From Emticicia sp051209875 (GTDB taxonomy: Bacteria > Bacteroidota > Bacteroidia > Cytophagales > Spirosomataceae): 64,000 bases of DNA. Under the pieces are notes generated by a model, which saw only the letters and a list, made by a program, of their open reading frames with translations, was not told where the DNA came from and ran no database searches. The DNA lies in assembly GCF_051209875.1 (NCBI RefSeq), contig NZ_JBNTQY010000001.1, positions 4,526,001 to 4,590,000 of the forward strand. Direction: 5' to 3'. The position numbers were made by a program, and so were the translations under genes. Numbering within the stretch: position 1 is the stretch's first letter; every line of letters begins with the position of its first letter. Shown here piece after piece: positions 17,498 through 26,164 of the stretch.

Positions 17498-18868
17498 TTA
17501 ACATTCTGTTGCACTTAAAGCCAAGCCTGCTTGGGAGGTCTCTTTATATTTTTTAGACATATCTTTACCTGTGGCACGCATCACTTTAATGACACTATCT
17601 AACGATATTTTTTGATGGGCTGTATTACCTGAAGATGCCAATAAATAAGCATTGTATGCCTTTATTGCCCCCATAGCATTTCGTTCGATGCACGGAATTT
17701 GTACATATCCACCAATTGGATCACAGGTCATGCCCAAATGATGTTCAATAGCAATTTCGGCAGCCGCTTCTACCGTTTCGATTGATTTTCCTGCACAATA
17801 CGACAACATTGCTGCTGCCATCGCCGACGCCGAACCGATTTCGCCCATACAACCCATTTCCGCTCCCGAAATGCTTGCATTGTGCTTGATCAAAAAACCA
17901 ACTGCCGCTGCTGCCAACATTCCTTCACGAAGTTTTTGTTTATCATAATGATAATGATTTCTGAGCAAAAAGAAAATCCCGGGAATCACGCCCGAAGCTC
18001 CAGAAGTTGGAGCTGTTACCACAATACTTCCTGCGGCATTTTCTTCGGATGCGGCCATACAGTATGCATTCAAAAAAATCATAAAACTATCACTTGCTGA
18101 AGCCAAGCTTTTTGCTTGATTATATAAAATTGGAGCTTTCCTACGTAATTTTATTGTACCTGGTAAAATACCTTTATGTCTTAACCCTCTTTTCACAGCT
18201 TTATTCATAGCTTCCAATACATCATCAATTTTTTGGTATATTGCTCTACGAGAAAGCCCTGTAAGCGACATTTCATTGGCAATCATCAAGTCGGTTAGGG
18301 TCATTTTATTTTTCAACAAATGTTCTTTAAACTCTTTCATTGTCGAAAATTCGAAAGTGGGGGTTTTGTCATTTTGAGCTTGCAAATTCTCTCCTTTTCT
18401 TTGAATAAAACCTCCTCCTACAGAATAATATTCTTCTTCTAAAATAATTTTATGATCAGATAATAGCTTAAACACCAATGTATTTGGGTGCGGAGAGTCA
18501 TATCTTCCCTTCTCAAATACGATGTTTTTGGCATGGATAGAAATTTGTTTTTCTTGAATTTTAATCAAATAAATATCATCTTCATTTTTAAGTAAGGTTG
18601 TAAATTCATTGGGGTCACAAGTTTCTGGAAGCCAACCTAATAGTCCGGCAATAACGGCTCGGTCAGTGCCGTGTCCTTTGCCAGTTGCACTAAGTGAACC
18701 ATATAAATGAATCATTACTTGTTGATTATCAGTTAAATCAGTCATTAGGTTGGCTCTTTGTAAGAAATCATATGCAGCTTTCATAGGGCCAATCGTATGA
18801 GAGCTTGATGGGCCAGGTCCGATTTTGAATAAATCAAAAATCGAGGTTTTAATCGCTTCTTTTAGCAT
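17498..18868 (-). CDS. sdaA: L-serine ammonia-lyase (iron-sulfur type)
   Basis: Deaminates L-serine to pyruvate and ammonia using a [4Fe-4S] cluster. The 456-residue single chain joins the beta domain (SIFDLFKIGPGPSSSHTIGPM at the N-terminus) and the alpha domain (TAPTSGASGVIPG, GCMGEIGSASAMAAAML, GMTCDPIGGYVQIPCIERN). The cysteines at GCMGEI, MTCDP and PCIERN are the usual cluster ligands. Length and architecture match the single-chain SdaA/TdcG type. It stands alone. Confidence 0.95.
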   Translation of the reverse strand: MLKEAIKTSIFDLFKIGPGPSSSHTIGPMKAAYDFLQRANLMTDLTDNQQVMIHLYGSLSATGKGHGTDRAVIAGLLGWLPETCDPNEFTTLLKNEDDIYLIKIQEKQISIHAKNIVFEKGRYDSPHPNTLVFKLLSDHKIILEEEYYSVGGGFIQRKGENLQAQNDKTPTFEFSTMKEFKEHLLKNKMTLTDLMIANEMSLTGLSRRAIYQKIDDVLEAMNKAVKRGLRHKGILPGTIKLRRKAPILYNQAKSLASASDSFMIFLNAYCMAASEENAAGSIVVTAPTSGASGVIPGIFFLLRNHYHYDKQKLREGMLAAAAVGFLIKHNASISGAEMGCMGEIGSASAMAAAMLSYCAGKSIETVEAAAEIAIEHHLGMTCDPIGGYVQIPCIERNAMGAIKAYNAYLLASSGNTAHQKISLDSVIKVMRATGKDMSKKYKETSQAGLALSATEC

Positions 18869-19059
18869 AATGTTTGATGATGAAGGTTTAAGTAACTTTT
18901 AAAAGCCCCAATAGCTTGCAAAATACAATTTTTCATAAAAATAGCATTGATAATAATCATTAAAATGAATGAATGCACATGAATAATTTTGTAAACTAAT
19001 AAACTTTCTACTTACTTTATCAGTTATTAAAACAATTAAAAACTATAAAATCTTACATT

Positions 19060-19527
19060 ATGTCATTAAAAGTAGGCGACCAAGCCCCTGATTTTAAGCT
19101 ATTCAGTAGCGATAAACAAGAAGTAAATTTATCAGATTATCGTGGTAAAAACGTAGTTGTATTATTTTTTCCAATGGCATTTACAGGCGTTTGTACAGCA
19201 GAATTATGTCAAATGCGTGATGATATTGCTACTTATTCTAATTTGAATGCAGAAATTTTAGGAATTTCTGTTGATTCAATCTTCACTTTAGGAAAATTCA
19301 AAGAAGAACAAAAGCTTCCTTTTCCATTATTGTCAGATTTTAATAAAGAAATATCACAAGCTTACGGTTCTTTTTATGAAACCTTTGTATTTGGTATGCA
19401 AGGTGTATCAAAACGTTCGGCTTTTGTGGTTGATAAAGATGGCGTTATCCAATACGCTGAAGTACTTGAAAAAGCCTCTGATGTGCCAAATTTTGATGCT
19501 GTAAAAACGACTTTGGAGAGTTTATGA
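19060..19527 (+). CDS. Peroxiredoxin (AhpC/TSA family, AhpE-like)
   Basis: A 155-residue cytoplasmic thiol peroxidase reducing hydroperoxides. The active site reads FPMAFTGVCTAELCQMRDD: the peroxidatic Cys is C45 (TGVC), with a second Cys at C50 five residues later. The N-terminus VGDQAPDFKLFSSDKQEVNLSDYRG and the KRSAFVVDKDGVIQYAEV strand are standard. The spacing resembles BCP/AhpE-type enzymes. It is transcribed alone and followed by a 13-bp hairpin. Confidence 0.92.
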   Translation: MSLKVGDQAPDFKLFSSDKQEVNLSDYRGKNVVVLFFPMAFTGVCTAELCQMRDDIATYSNLNAEILGISVDSIFTLGKFKEEQKLPFPLLSDFNKEISQAYGSFYETFVFGMQGVSKRSAFVVDKDGVIQYAEVLEKASDVPNFDAVKTTLESL

Positions 19528-19542
19528 TGTTGCAAATATCAG

Positions 19543-19585
19543 ATGTGCCACAACTCATTGTCTTTGATAATAAGTTGTGGCACAT
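19543..19585 (+). terminator. Terminator of the peroxiredoxin gene
   Basis: ATGTGCCACAACT (19543-19555) and AGTTGTGGCACAT (19573-19585) form a 13-bp perfect stem, followed by TTATTTT. It lies 15 bases past the stop. Confidence 0.75.
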
Positions 19586-19641
19586 TTATTTTAAAACTAT
19601 CAATTTCTATTGTCTCATGTTTAAAATCTCTCATTTAAGAT

Positions 19642-19986
19642 TTAATCTTGAAAACCACCAACAATACTATTGACAATCGAAAGTACAAAGCCAAAAATCA
19701 AAGGTTGAATGAAACCAGAAACACTAAATCCATTGACCAAATAAGCACATAGATAAACAATTCCAACATTGACTACCAAATAGAAAATTCCTAAGGTCAA
19801 AATTGTAATCGGAATAGACAAAAATTGTAGCACAGGCTTCACGAAAGTATTTAAAAAACTCATCACCAAAGCCACAATAATTGAAGTGGTGAAAGTAGAT
19901 GTATCTACTCTAATATCATGAAGAAATTGTGGCATGAAATAAACCGCAGCTCCACAACATGCCAAACGAATGAGATAGTTTATCAT
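19642..19986 (-). CDS. Phage-holin-4-2-like membrane protein
   Basis: A 114-residue protein of four membrane segments of the Phage_holin_4_2/YvlD family: VALVMSFLNTFVKPVLQFLSIPITILTLG followed by NVGIVYLCAYLVNGFSVSGF. The family is chromosomal in many bacteria, and the phage name does not imply phage origin. The role is unknown. It is monocistronic; the next gene (hisIE) is 150 bases upstream. Confidence 0.85.
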   Translation of the reverse strand: MINYLIRLACCGAAVYFMPQFLHDIRVDTSTFTTSIIVALVMSFLNTFVKPVLQFLSIPITILTLGIFYLVVNVGIVYLCAYLVNGFSVSGFIQPLIFGFVLSIVNSIVGGFQD

Positions 19987-20136
19987 AATCTAATGAGTAA
20001 ATTTTAAATGAGTGAATGAGTGATAAATATAATGAGTAAACTTTAAAATTCAAGCTAATGAAGTATATTTTTTATACTAAATCAAATACAATATCTAAAA
20101 ATCATCACTCATTCGCACAATTACTCATTCACTAAT

Positions 20137-20739
20137 TTATTTATGTCTCTTTATCAAAACATCAAGCACTTCATCGAACTCATAGTTTTTTTGTTCTAAA
20201 AGCACCAAGTAGTGGTAAAATAAATCGGCAGCTTCGCCCAGAAACAACTCTTTGTTGTCGTCTTTTGCTTCAATAACCAATTCAACGGCCTCCTCTCCTA
20301 CTTTCTGAGCAACCTTATTGACACCAAGTCCAAATAGCTCACTGGTATAAGACTTACTCGAAGGATTGACCTTTCTATCTTTAATTACGGCACGTAAACG
20401 ATTGATAAACAACACTTTTCCGTCATTCGTTTCTTCAAAACAAGTATCTGCACCTGTGTGGCAAGTAGGGCCATCTGGCGATGCATGAATCAAAATTGTA
20501 TCACCATCGCAATCAATAAGTATTTTTTTTACATGCAAGAAATTATTAGAAGTTTCTCCTTTTGTCCAAAGCCTTTGTTTACTTCTACTAAAAAAAGTAA
20601 CAATCTTCTCGTATTGGGTTTTTTGGTAGGCTTCTGCATTCATATAACCCAACATTAATACTTTCCCCGTAAGGGCATCTTGAATTACGGCAGGAATCAA
20701 GCCATCAGGCGATTTATCGAAATCAATAGTTCTTTCCAT
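20137..20739 (-). CDS. hisIE: Bifunctional phosphoribosyl-AMP cyclohydrolase / phosphoribosyl-ATP pyrophosphatase
   Basis: Carries out the second and third steps of histidine biosynthesis. Residues 1-105 are HisI, with VLMLGYMNAEAYQKT, FFSRSKQRLWTKGETSNNF and the metal ligands of DCDGDT and GPTCHTGADTCF. Residues 108-200 are HisE, with KVAQKVGEEAVELVIEAKDDNKELFLGEAADLFYHYLVLL. The 200 residues fit the fused form. No other his genes are within the window, so the pathway is split in this genome. Confidence 0.96.
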   Translation of the reverse strand: MERTIDFDKSPDGLIPAVIQDALTGKVLMLGYMNAEAYQKTQYEKIVTFFSRSKQRLWTKGETSNNFLHVKKILIDCDGDTILIHASPDGPTCHTGADTCFEETNDGKVLFINRLRAVIKDRKVNPSSKSYTSELFGLGVNKVAQKVGEEAVELVIEAKDDNKELFLGEAADLFYHYLVLLEQKNYEFDEVLDVLIKRHK

Positions 20740-20866
20740 TAAAATTTATTTTTTACTCCATTTGCAAATGAGTACATTTAAATACTTAGCTAAATATTTT
20801 TTTGTTAATTAAATTGCATATATTTTTACAAAAGTACGGATGTTCAAAACTTAAATTTACAAAAAC

Positions 20867-21313
20867 ATGAAAAAAGTTCTTTTATTAGCATTACTAATCT
20901 TTGGATTTGGTGTAAATGCTCAAAAATCGAATGAAGATAATGCAATTTATACTACTGTTGAAATAGCACCATCATTTCCGAATGGACTTAAAGCATTGTA
21001 TCAATATTTTTGTGAGAATACTGTTGTTCCCAAATTTATTCCAAATAAAGATAAAATTAACAGTGTAATAGTACGATTTGTTGTTGAAAAAGATGGCTCG
21101 GTTTCCTACCCCGAAATTATACGAGGTATCAACGACGAATGCGATACCGAAGCTCTCAGAGTAATAAAGTCAATGCCGAAATGGGAAGCGGGTGGAATCA
21201 ATAAATATAGTAATTGGAAGCCTTTGCGTTGTTACATGACAGTTCTCATAAAATTTTTTCAAAATAAATCTGATTGTGAAAGGTCTTATAATCAGTCACT
21301 TAGAGGGTATTAA
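20867..21313 (+). CDS. TonB C-terminal-domain protein (energy-transducer-like)
   Basis: A 148-residue protein with signal segment MKKVLLLALLIFGFGVNAQ. Residues about 30-120 are a TonB_C-like domain: APSFPNGLKALYQYF, INSVIVRFVVEKDGSVSYPEIIRGINDECDTEALRVIKSMPKWEAG. Unlike true TonB it lacks a Pro-rich spacer and a retained membrane anchor; it appears fully exported. Bacteroidota have many such short TonB_C proteins of unknown role. Confidence 0.8.
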   Translation: MKKVLLLALLIFGFGVNAQKSNEDNAIYTTVEIAPSFPNGLKALYQYFCENTVVPKFIPNKDKINSVIVRFVVEKDGSVSYPEIIRGINDECDTEALRVIKSMPKWEAGGINKYSNWKPLRCYMTVLIKFFQNKSDCERSYNQSLRGY

Positions 21314-21346
21314 AATATTTTTTTAAGTTTTTTTTTCATAATAGAC

Positions 21347-21377
21347 TTGACAGGTAAAAAAAAACGCCTTACCTTTG
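21347..21377 (+). promoter_or_regulatory. Promoter of the tRNA-Gly/tRNA-Leu unit
   Basis: TTG (21347-21349), 20 bases, TACCTTTG (21370-21377). This is a close match to the Bacteroidota -33/-7 consensus. The tRNA begins 37 bases after the -7 box. Confidence 0.8.
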
Positions 21378-21413
21378 CAAAACATTCACCACCAAAGAAT
21401 GTGAGAGTAATAA

Positions 21414-21486
21414 GCGAAAGTAGCTCAGTTGGTAGAGCGTAACCTTGCCAAGGTTAAGGTCGCGAGTTCGAGACTCGTCTTTCGCT
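21414..21486 (+). tRNA. tRNA-Gly (GCC)
   Basis: The acceptor GCGAAAG pairs with CTTTCGC. The D arm is GCTCAGTTGGTAGAGC, the anticodon stem is TAACC/GGTTA around TTGCCAA (anticodon GCC), and the T arm is GCGAG-TTCGAGA-CTCGT. The discriminator is U and no CCA is encoded. Confidence 0.97.
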
Positions 21487-21493
21487 CGAAATT

Positions 21494-21519
21494 AAGCACC
21501 TCAGCGGTGCTTTTTTTTT
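21494..21519 (+). terminator. Hairpin with T-run between the two tRNAs
   Basis: AAGCACC, loop TCAGC, GGTGCTT, then a run of T to 21519. It has the form of an intrinsic terminator but sits between tRNA-Gly and tRNA-Leu, only 24 bases before the latter. Confidence 0.65.
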
Positions 21520-21542
21520 CAAGAATAAGTGAAAGCCTATTC

Positions 21543-21628
21543 GCCGAGGTGGTGGAACTGGTAGACACGCAGGACTTAAAATCCTGTGAGCTTTTAAACT
21601 CGTACGGGTTCGATTCCCGTCCTCGGTA
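21543..21628 (+). tRNA. tRNA-Leu (TAA), integration target
   Basis: The acceptor GCCGAGG pairs with CCTCGGT (terminal G-U). The anticodon loop is in GGACTTAAAATCC (anticodon TAA). There is a long class II variable arm (GTGAGCTTTTAAACTCGT), and the T arm is ACGGG-TTCGATT-CCCGT. Its last 13 bases lie in the 16-bp direct repeat that recurs at 51544, so the gene stays whole after integration. Confidence 0.96.
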
Positions 21629-21631
21629 CAA
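21616..21631 (+). repeat. Left attachment site (attL core)
   Basis: CCCGTCCTCGGTACAA, covering the T-arm and acceptor end of tRNA-Leu. It is identical to 51544-51559. The match stops exactly at both sides (TT versus TA before it, A versus C after it). Confidence 0.9.
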
Positions 21632-21663
21632 ATCCTGGTAAAAAAGGATAAAAAACCAAAAAC

Positions 21664-21708
21664 AAAGAGAATGTAAATAGCTGATTATCAGCGTTTTATA
21701 TTCTCTTT
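21664..21708 (+). terminator. Terminator at the left end of the element
   Basis: AAAGAGAAT (21664-21672) pairs with ATTCTCTTT (21700-21708), with an inner GCTGAT/ATCAGC stem, followed by TTTTATTTTT. It would terminate tRNA-Leu transcripts now that their original terminator is 30 kb away. Confidence 0.7.
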
Positions 21709-21752
21709 TTTATTTTTACTTCTTTTTATTTATTGATATTTTGTAACAAAAC

Positions 21753-21803
21753 TGTAGAAAAATTGTAGAAATTTTATTGTAGAAATTTCTCTCGGTGTAG
21801 AAA
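21753..21803 (+). repeat. Left integrase arm-type sites (four TGTAGAAA copies)
   Basis: TGTAGAAA occurs at 21753, 21764, 21778 and 21796. The first two are spaced 11 bases apart. The same pair with the same spacing recurs at the right end (51465, 51476). This is the expected layout of arm sites for a tyrosine recombinase. Confidence 0.65.
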
Positions 21804-21893
21804 TAAATATTGGTTCACTTTTTTTCAGTGGTTTTGATTTGGGTAAAACCGTCTCAAAAAAAGTGTAAAAAATTCAGCATAACCCCATTGTAG

Positions 21894-22142
21894 CTACAAC
21901 ACTAATACAAATCTGTGGTGTGAATAAACCTTTCCTCTGATAATAAAAAAGATTTCTTCTGCAATTTCAGTTTTCACCATCTCCACAGAATAAATTTGAT
22001 TTTCTACTAAATCATCCCTTGGAATCATACATCTTGCCAAAAAAGGACAATACACTCGTTTCAATTCTCCTCTGGCATTTACTACTAAAATTGAAAATGG
22101 GTCTATGATTATTCTTGGTTCAAAACTCTTTGCCATTTGCAT
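21894..22142 (-). CDS. Hypothetical protein of the element
   Basis: An 82-residue soluble protein (MQMAKSFEPRIIIDPFSILVVNARGELKRVYCPFLARCMIPRDDL...). It has no recognised family. The repeated basic/hydrophobic beta pattern (RIIIDPFSILVVNARG, YSVEMVKTEIAEEIFFIIRGKVYSHH) suggests a small beta-rich fold. It follows the DUF3871 gene on the same strand with 42 bases between, so it is probably the last gene of that operon. Confidence 0.55.
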   Translation of the reverse strand: MQMAKSFEPRIIIDPFSILVVNARGELKRVYCPFLARCMIPRDDLVENQIYSVEMVKTEIAEEIFFIIRGKVYSHHRFVLVL

Positions 22143-22184
22143 AAAAATTTAAGGGTAGCCGCTTGACTACCCCATTTTGTTCTA

Positions 22185-23201
22185 CTAATTCAAAAACCAA
22201 CTTTCTGAGCCTGTCTGCAATGTGTTTACAAGTGTGTTGGTAAAATCAAAAGCATTGACACCCCTATCAATAAAGGTATCAATGTAACTGCTTTTGTTTG
22301 CACCTGTAAATAAGTTGTACACCTTCCAAAGTGAAATACTACCATCTTCATTTCTACAAAATGAATCATCTTTGTAGTAGTCTCTTGCTATGAATCCAGT
22401 TTGGGTATCTCCAAATAAAAGTGTTGGCAATTCCTTCTTTTGTTCACTCCCTAAAAATGGATACAATCTACACTTACCCAACATTTGAGCAAATTGCCTT
22501 TCAGTCAAACTAAACTGTGTGAATGATGCCATAGCTTTGAGGTAACTTTCTGCTTTGAATTGACAAATGGCTTGGAAAATCTTATCACTGAGTTCTTTCA
22601 TGGACCTCACTTTAATATTTCCAGTGTAACCATCAGACCAAACACAGAGATTAGTACAAACTTTATTTTGAAAACCAATGAAAATCTTGAAAACTTCCTC
22701 TGCTCCTTTTTTAGAATAGATGTTGTCTAAATTATAAGCCTTCACTCCACCAACTGTAAGAGTTAGTAGGTTTCCATCAATGGTTTCATGGATGGTAGGA
22801 ATTTCAATAACAAAAGCCATTCTTTCATAGTAAAGTGTTTGCTCATGCTCTAATAACTCCTTGGCAGGTTTGTGTCTTGCTTCTGGAATTCTGCCTTTGA
22901 TGGGATGTGAAACCCTAATGCTTGGCACTAATATACTTTCCTTGGAGTAGAGGTGGTGAACCACTTGTTCAACAGATTCAATGAAATCAATATGAGAAAT
23001 CAAAGGTTCATTATCTTTGACAAATACAGGAATGATGTGCTTATGTTGCATTTCTTGAAGTGATACAGGAATTGTATTTGCCTCAATGAAGGGTTTGGCA
23101 GTGGAAATTGTACCTTCAAAGATAGTTTCCTCAAGACTAATGATTGGCTGTTTATTAACTGCGATGAGTTCCATTGGTAGAGTAGGTTTGAGGTGGGACA
23201 T
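22185..23201 (-). CDS. DUF3871 family protein
   Basis: A 338-residue protein matching by memory the DUF3871 family found on Bacteroidota mobile elements: SIRVSHPIKGRIPEARHKPAKELLEHEQTLYYERMAFVIEIPTIHE, then LTLTVGGVKAYNLDN and NKVCTNLCVWSDGYTG. The layout resembles DUF932-type phage/plasmid proteins. Function is unknown. It overlaps the end of the upstream ATPase gene by 47 bases if the first ATG is used. The ATG at 23174 (MELIAVNKQP) would shorten the overlap to 20 bases and may be the true start. Confidence 0.75.
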   Translation of the reverse strand: MSHLKPTLPMELIAVNKQPIISLEETIFEGTISTAKPFIEANTIPVSLQEMQHKHIIPVFVKDNEPLISHIDFIESVEQVVHHLYSKESILVPSIRVSHPIKGRIPEARHKPAKELLEHEQTLYYERMAFVIEIPTIHETIDGNLLTLTVGGVKAYNLDNIYSKKGAEEVFKIFIGFQNKVCTNLCVWSDGYTGNIKVRSMKELSDKIFQAICQFKAESYLKAMASFTQFSLTERQFAQMLGKCRLYPFLGSEQKKELPTLLFGDTQTGFIARDYYKDDSFCRNEDGSISLWKVYNLFTGANKSSYIDTFIDRGVNAFDFTNTLVNTLQTGSESWFLN

Positions 23202-24039
23202 AAACTAATTGGTTTTTTCTGGTGCTGAAATCTACATTATACTCTTTTTGAGTAATGACATCCAAAGACATATACAAATCTTTCAAGGTATCTACATCTT
23301 GGCAAGCATAAATCTGCTCCAAAAGAGCATCTGGTTCAATATAGGTGTCTTCCCTCTCTTGCACCTGTGCTTTTCCCTGATTACACCATGCAGCTAAAAT
23401 TTTGCCTGTGTCTTGACTAATTTGAAAAGCAGGCAAATCCATGAACAAACTGGTTCTGTCTTTGGAAGCAGTGGCATAGTGCTTGACATCCAAATCAAAC
23501 ACAAGAGTAAACTCATAATCAGTAGAATCTCTCATAACACCCTTTAAACCAACCTTCTCAGGTACCATCTTACCATTCTTTTCATTCAAGACATAATCTT
23601 GTTTGGTTCTGATGGCAGCAATGATATGAGCCTTTGTTTGAAGCATTTTCTGAATAAAGGCATTATGTCTTGGAGTGAACTTACTCCAATTAGTGAAACT
23701 ATTACCTGTAAGTTTAGAATGCTCCTCGATGATGTAATCCCATTCTTGACTTATGCCATCTATGATGATAACCTCCATTTCTGCTTCAATACAAGTTTGA
23801 ATGGCTTGAATGTATCTTTCAGGAGAAAAAGGTGGTTGCAGGTCAAGGACATTATAAGCTCCTAAGTGTGCATACAAACTGGCTGAATTATTTTCAGCAT
23901 CAATGACAGCAATCTTTTGCCAGTTATTACATAATCCATGAGCAAGAAGAAGTGCTGAATAACTCTTTCCTCCACCTGCACAAGATTGTAAAGCCATCTT
24001 GATAAAGGCTTTTTTTCTTTCTGCTTGTTGTAATTGCAT
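23155..24039 (-). CDS. Phage-type RecA-like ATPase (AAA_24/Sak4-like)
   Basis: A 294-residue P-loop NTPase: Walker A is ALQSCAGGGKSYSALL, an acidic strand KIAVIDAENNSASLYAHLGAYNVLDLQPPFSPERY follows, and Walker B is EVIIIDGISQEWD. It then has HNAFIQKML and IIAAIRTKQDYV. This is the typical layout of phage nucleotide-binding proteins used in single-strand annealing or recombination (Sak4-like). It lies in a minus-strand operon with the 117-residue protein and DUF3871. A role in element recombination or replication is inferred. Confidence 0.78.
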   Translation of the reverse strand: MQLQQAERKKAFIKMALQSCAGGGKSYSALLLAHGLCNNWQKIAVIDAENNSASLYAHLGAYNVLDLQPPFSPERYIQAIQTCIEAEMEVIIIDGISQEWDYIIEEHSKLTGNSFTNWSKFTPRHNAFIQKMLQTKAHIIAAIRTKQDYVLNEKNGKMVPEKVGLKGVMRDSTDYEFTLVFDLDVKHYATASKDRTSLFMDLPAFQISQDTGKILAAWCNQGKAQVQEREDTYIEPDALLEQIYACQDVDTLKDLYMSLDVITQKEYNVDFSTRKNQLVYVPPQTYSTNGTHRS

Positions 24040-24119
24040 GATTGAAAATTGGTTGGTTAGAAAATAAAAAAGCAGTGCCTACTGACACTGCCCTTGGTTG
24101 GTTGCAGATAAATGAAAGA

Positions 24120-24473
24120 TTATACAAAGGCTGGCTCATTGGTTTGATTTACCACTTCTTCCATAGTACCATTTTCTAAAGGACAATAATCATAGCGATG
24201 ATGTCTTGTAATGATTTCCCCTGTATCTGGAATATTAAACTCATAAGGCTCACAGGCAGTTTTTACAATACTTCCTTGCATTTCTTTACCAAGCATTTTC
24301 TTGGCTAAGACTTCATTGAAGGTAGAAGAAATCCAGCATTTTCTAACTGTGACATAGTGTCTGCCAGTGATTTTAGAAACAACAAACTCCATATCATCAG
24401 ATTGAAGTTCAAGGGCAATGTAGGGTTTTCCCTCAGTTGAGGTACGTTCTTGATAAGCTGTTACAGTTACCAT
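24120..24473 (-). CDS. Hypothetical protein, possible single-strand-binding partner
   Basis: A 117-residue soluble protein beginning MVTVTAYQERTSTEGKPYIALELQSDD, with a pattern of short beta strands followed by an acidic, Asn/Glu-rich tail (ENGTMEEVVNQTNEPAFV). Position directly upstream of the RecA-like ATPase and the beta-rich N-terminus are compatible with an OB-fold DNA-binding partner, but no family is recognised. Treat function as unknown. Confidence 0.6.
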   Translation of the reverse strand: MVTVTAYQERTSTEGKPYIALELQSDDMEFVVSKITGRHYVTVRKCWISSTFNEVLAKKMLGKEMQGSIVKTACEPYEFNIPDTGEIITRHHRYDYCPLENGTMEEVVNQTNEPAFV

Positions 24474-24810
24474 AATTGATAAAGGTTTTAATTGAAGAAT
24501 GATTTTTGATTGGCAGTATGTGGTACACTTTAAGTTAAGCTATATTATATTTATAGCTATTGAATTTATTAATGAGGTAACTCCAAGAAAAAGTCAAGAT
24601 TTGGATTGGTTGTTTCTCATATCTATCAATTCATTTTATGGGGAGTAAGACCACTGCCTTGGATAAGTGGGGGAATAGAAATGTAACCTGCCTTTATCAT
24701 TTATAGGTATAATTTTCCTTTGGAGAAGGATATGGGGGGCTGTTTATATGACTTGAATCAGAGGGGGATAAAATGAAGTTATCAAGATGTGGGGTAGGAA
24801 AGATTAATAA
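24474..24810. other. Intergenic region of the element
   Basis: A gap of 337 bases with no convincing frame on either strand. It is notable only for short G-rich patches (GTGGGGGAATAG, ATGGGGGGCTG, AGAGGGGGAT) that stand out from the AT-rich surroundings. It presumably holds the promoter of the leftward ATPase/DUF3871 operon. Confidence 0.4.
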
Positions 24811-25014
24811 TCACTTTCTATCATTTCTGTCATTATGATAGTACATTTTGTAGGCTGCATATAGAATAAGAGCCCAAGAGATAATGGTAATTATTGGAGA
24901 TGGACTATCAGAGTCTTGGTCTCCAGCTAATCCATCTTGTGCATAAACGTGTAGCTGTAATTGAACTATCAAAACTACTACTGTTACTTTTTTAAATAAA
25001 TGTGAGAATTGCAT
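24811..25014 (-). CDS. Small exported membrane protein
   Basis: A 67-residue protein. It has a signal-like N-terminus (FKKVTVVVLIVQLQLHVYAQ), a short acidic linker (DGLAGDQDSDSPSP), one membrane segment (IITIISWALILYAAYKMYY) and a charged end HNDRNDRK. No family is recognised. The size and layout recall small phage-like or toxin-like membrane proteins, but nothing specific supports a role. Confidence 0.45.
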   Translation of the reverse strand: MQFSHLFKKVTVVVLIVQLQLHVYAQDGLAGDQDSDSPSPIITIISWALILYAAYKMYYHNDRNDRK

Positions 25015-25168
25015 GATTTTAAATGTTTATAAATGAAAAATGGTTAAATCTGTGGGTGTTTTCCTAAAATTGATGTGAAAAAGCAAGGACTATTCACAAG
25101 TAAATTATGAATAGCCCTTTGAGATACATCAGTTAATATACTTTAACTTTATTTATAAATTGATTAAT

Positions 25169-25687
25169 TTACTCAAATTCATAATTTAGATAAATTTCAG
25201 GAAGGCTTTCTATTGTTTCTAATCTAATTGTATAGTTGGGGTTATAATGATATTTGTAAACTGTTAAATTCTGATTTTCTGCAATGTTAAACTTGCCATG
25301 CTTCCTTTGAAGCAAACCAAGAACTTTAAAAAACATTTTATTTTTAGCCTTTTCATCACTATTGACATAAATAAATTGCACTTTCTTAACAGTATTTTTA
25401 GCATAATTATATGTAATCGTAGTTCTATCATTAGTGCCAAAATTGGCAGATTGTGTAGGAACTCTGAAAACACCATATCCATCATAAGAGGCTACCAAGT
25501 CATTGGAATCAAAACTTTCTTTAGTTGCATTTACAGCATATAGATAATCTGGGTCTTCTAATGGTTTGGTTATTTCTTCATTTGGTGAATTACTAACGTT
25601 AGGATTGTTTTGTTTTTTTGATTCACATCCAAAAAAAGTTATTGAAAAAATGCTTAAAAAAACTAAGGAGGTTTGTTTAATATTCAT
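25169..25687 (-). CDS. Hypothetical lipoprotein
   Basis: A 172-residue lipoprotein from the ATG at 25687: MNIKQTSLVFLSIFSITFFGC gives a signal peptide and lipobox. An upstream in-frame ATG would add nine residues. After an Asn/Glu/Pro linker the mature domain (YLYAVNATKESFDSNDLVASYDGYGVFRVPTQ...) has no recognised family. It is divergent from the XRE regulator 114 bases away, so that regulator may control it. Confidence 0.6.
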   Translation of the reverse strand: MNIKQTSLVFLSIFSITFFGCESKKQNNPNVSNSPNEEITKPLEDPDYLYAVNATKESFDSNDLVASYDGYGVFRVPTQSANFGTNDRTTITYNYAKNTVKKVQFIYVNSDEKAKNKMFFKVLGLLQRKHGKFNIAENQNLTVYKYHYNPNYTIRLETIESLPEIYLNYEFE

Positions 25688-25801
25688 GATATTTAGGTTA
25701 AATTTCGAGTTCAAAACTAACTACAATACACAGATTTTCAAGTCTGATTTTGGTACTGTGGGGATTAATTTTGAACTTTGAGGGATACAATAATTTAAGA
25801 T

Positions 25802-26164
25802 ATGGAAATAGGAACAAAAGTTAAGAAATTGAGGGAGTTAAGAAACTTCACACAGGAGTTTATGGCAGCTTCTTTAGAAATGACACCTTCAGGGTATGGG
25901 AAGATAGAGAGAAATGAATCTGAGGTTACTTATCAGAAATTAGAAAAAATTGCTGAGGTCTTGGGTATCAAGATTGAGGATATTGTTAATTTCAATGAGA
26001 AAATGGTTTTCAATATCATGAATAATAACACCAGTAACAATGGATACGTTGTTAACAATAATTCTATTTCAGATAATGAGAAAAAATTATATGAACAACT
26101 CATTGAGCAACTACGAGAAGAAAACAAATTATTAAAATCAATGCTTGAAAAAGTGAATAACTAA
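25802..26164 (+). CDS. XRE-family transcriptional regulator
   Basis: A 120-residue protein. Residues 1-62 are a Cro/C1-type helix-turn-helix: IGTKVKKLRELRNFTQEFMAASLEMTPSGYGKIERNESEVTYQKLEKIAEVLGI. The C-terminal 30 residues (NEKKLYEQLIEQLREENKLLKSMLEKVNN) form a heptad-patterned coiled coil, probably for dimerisation. It is divergent from the lipoprotein gene and a likely local repressor of the element or of that gene. Confidence 0.85.
   Translation: MEIGTKVKKLRELRNFTQEFMAASLEMTPSGYGKIERNESEVTYQKLEKIAEVLGIKIEDIVNFNEKMVFNIMNNNTSNNGYVVNNNSISDNEKKLYEQLIEQLREENKLLKSMLEKVNN

Noticed and set aside
19642..19986. Prophage interpretation of the holin-like gene
   Set aside because: The Phage_holin_4_2 family is common on chromosomes, and neighbours are housekeeping genes well outside the element.
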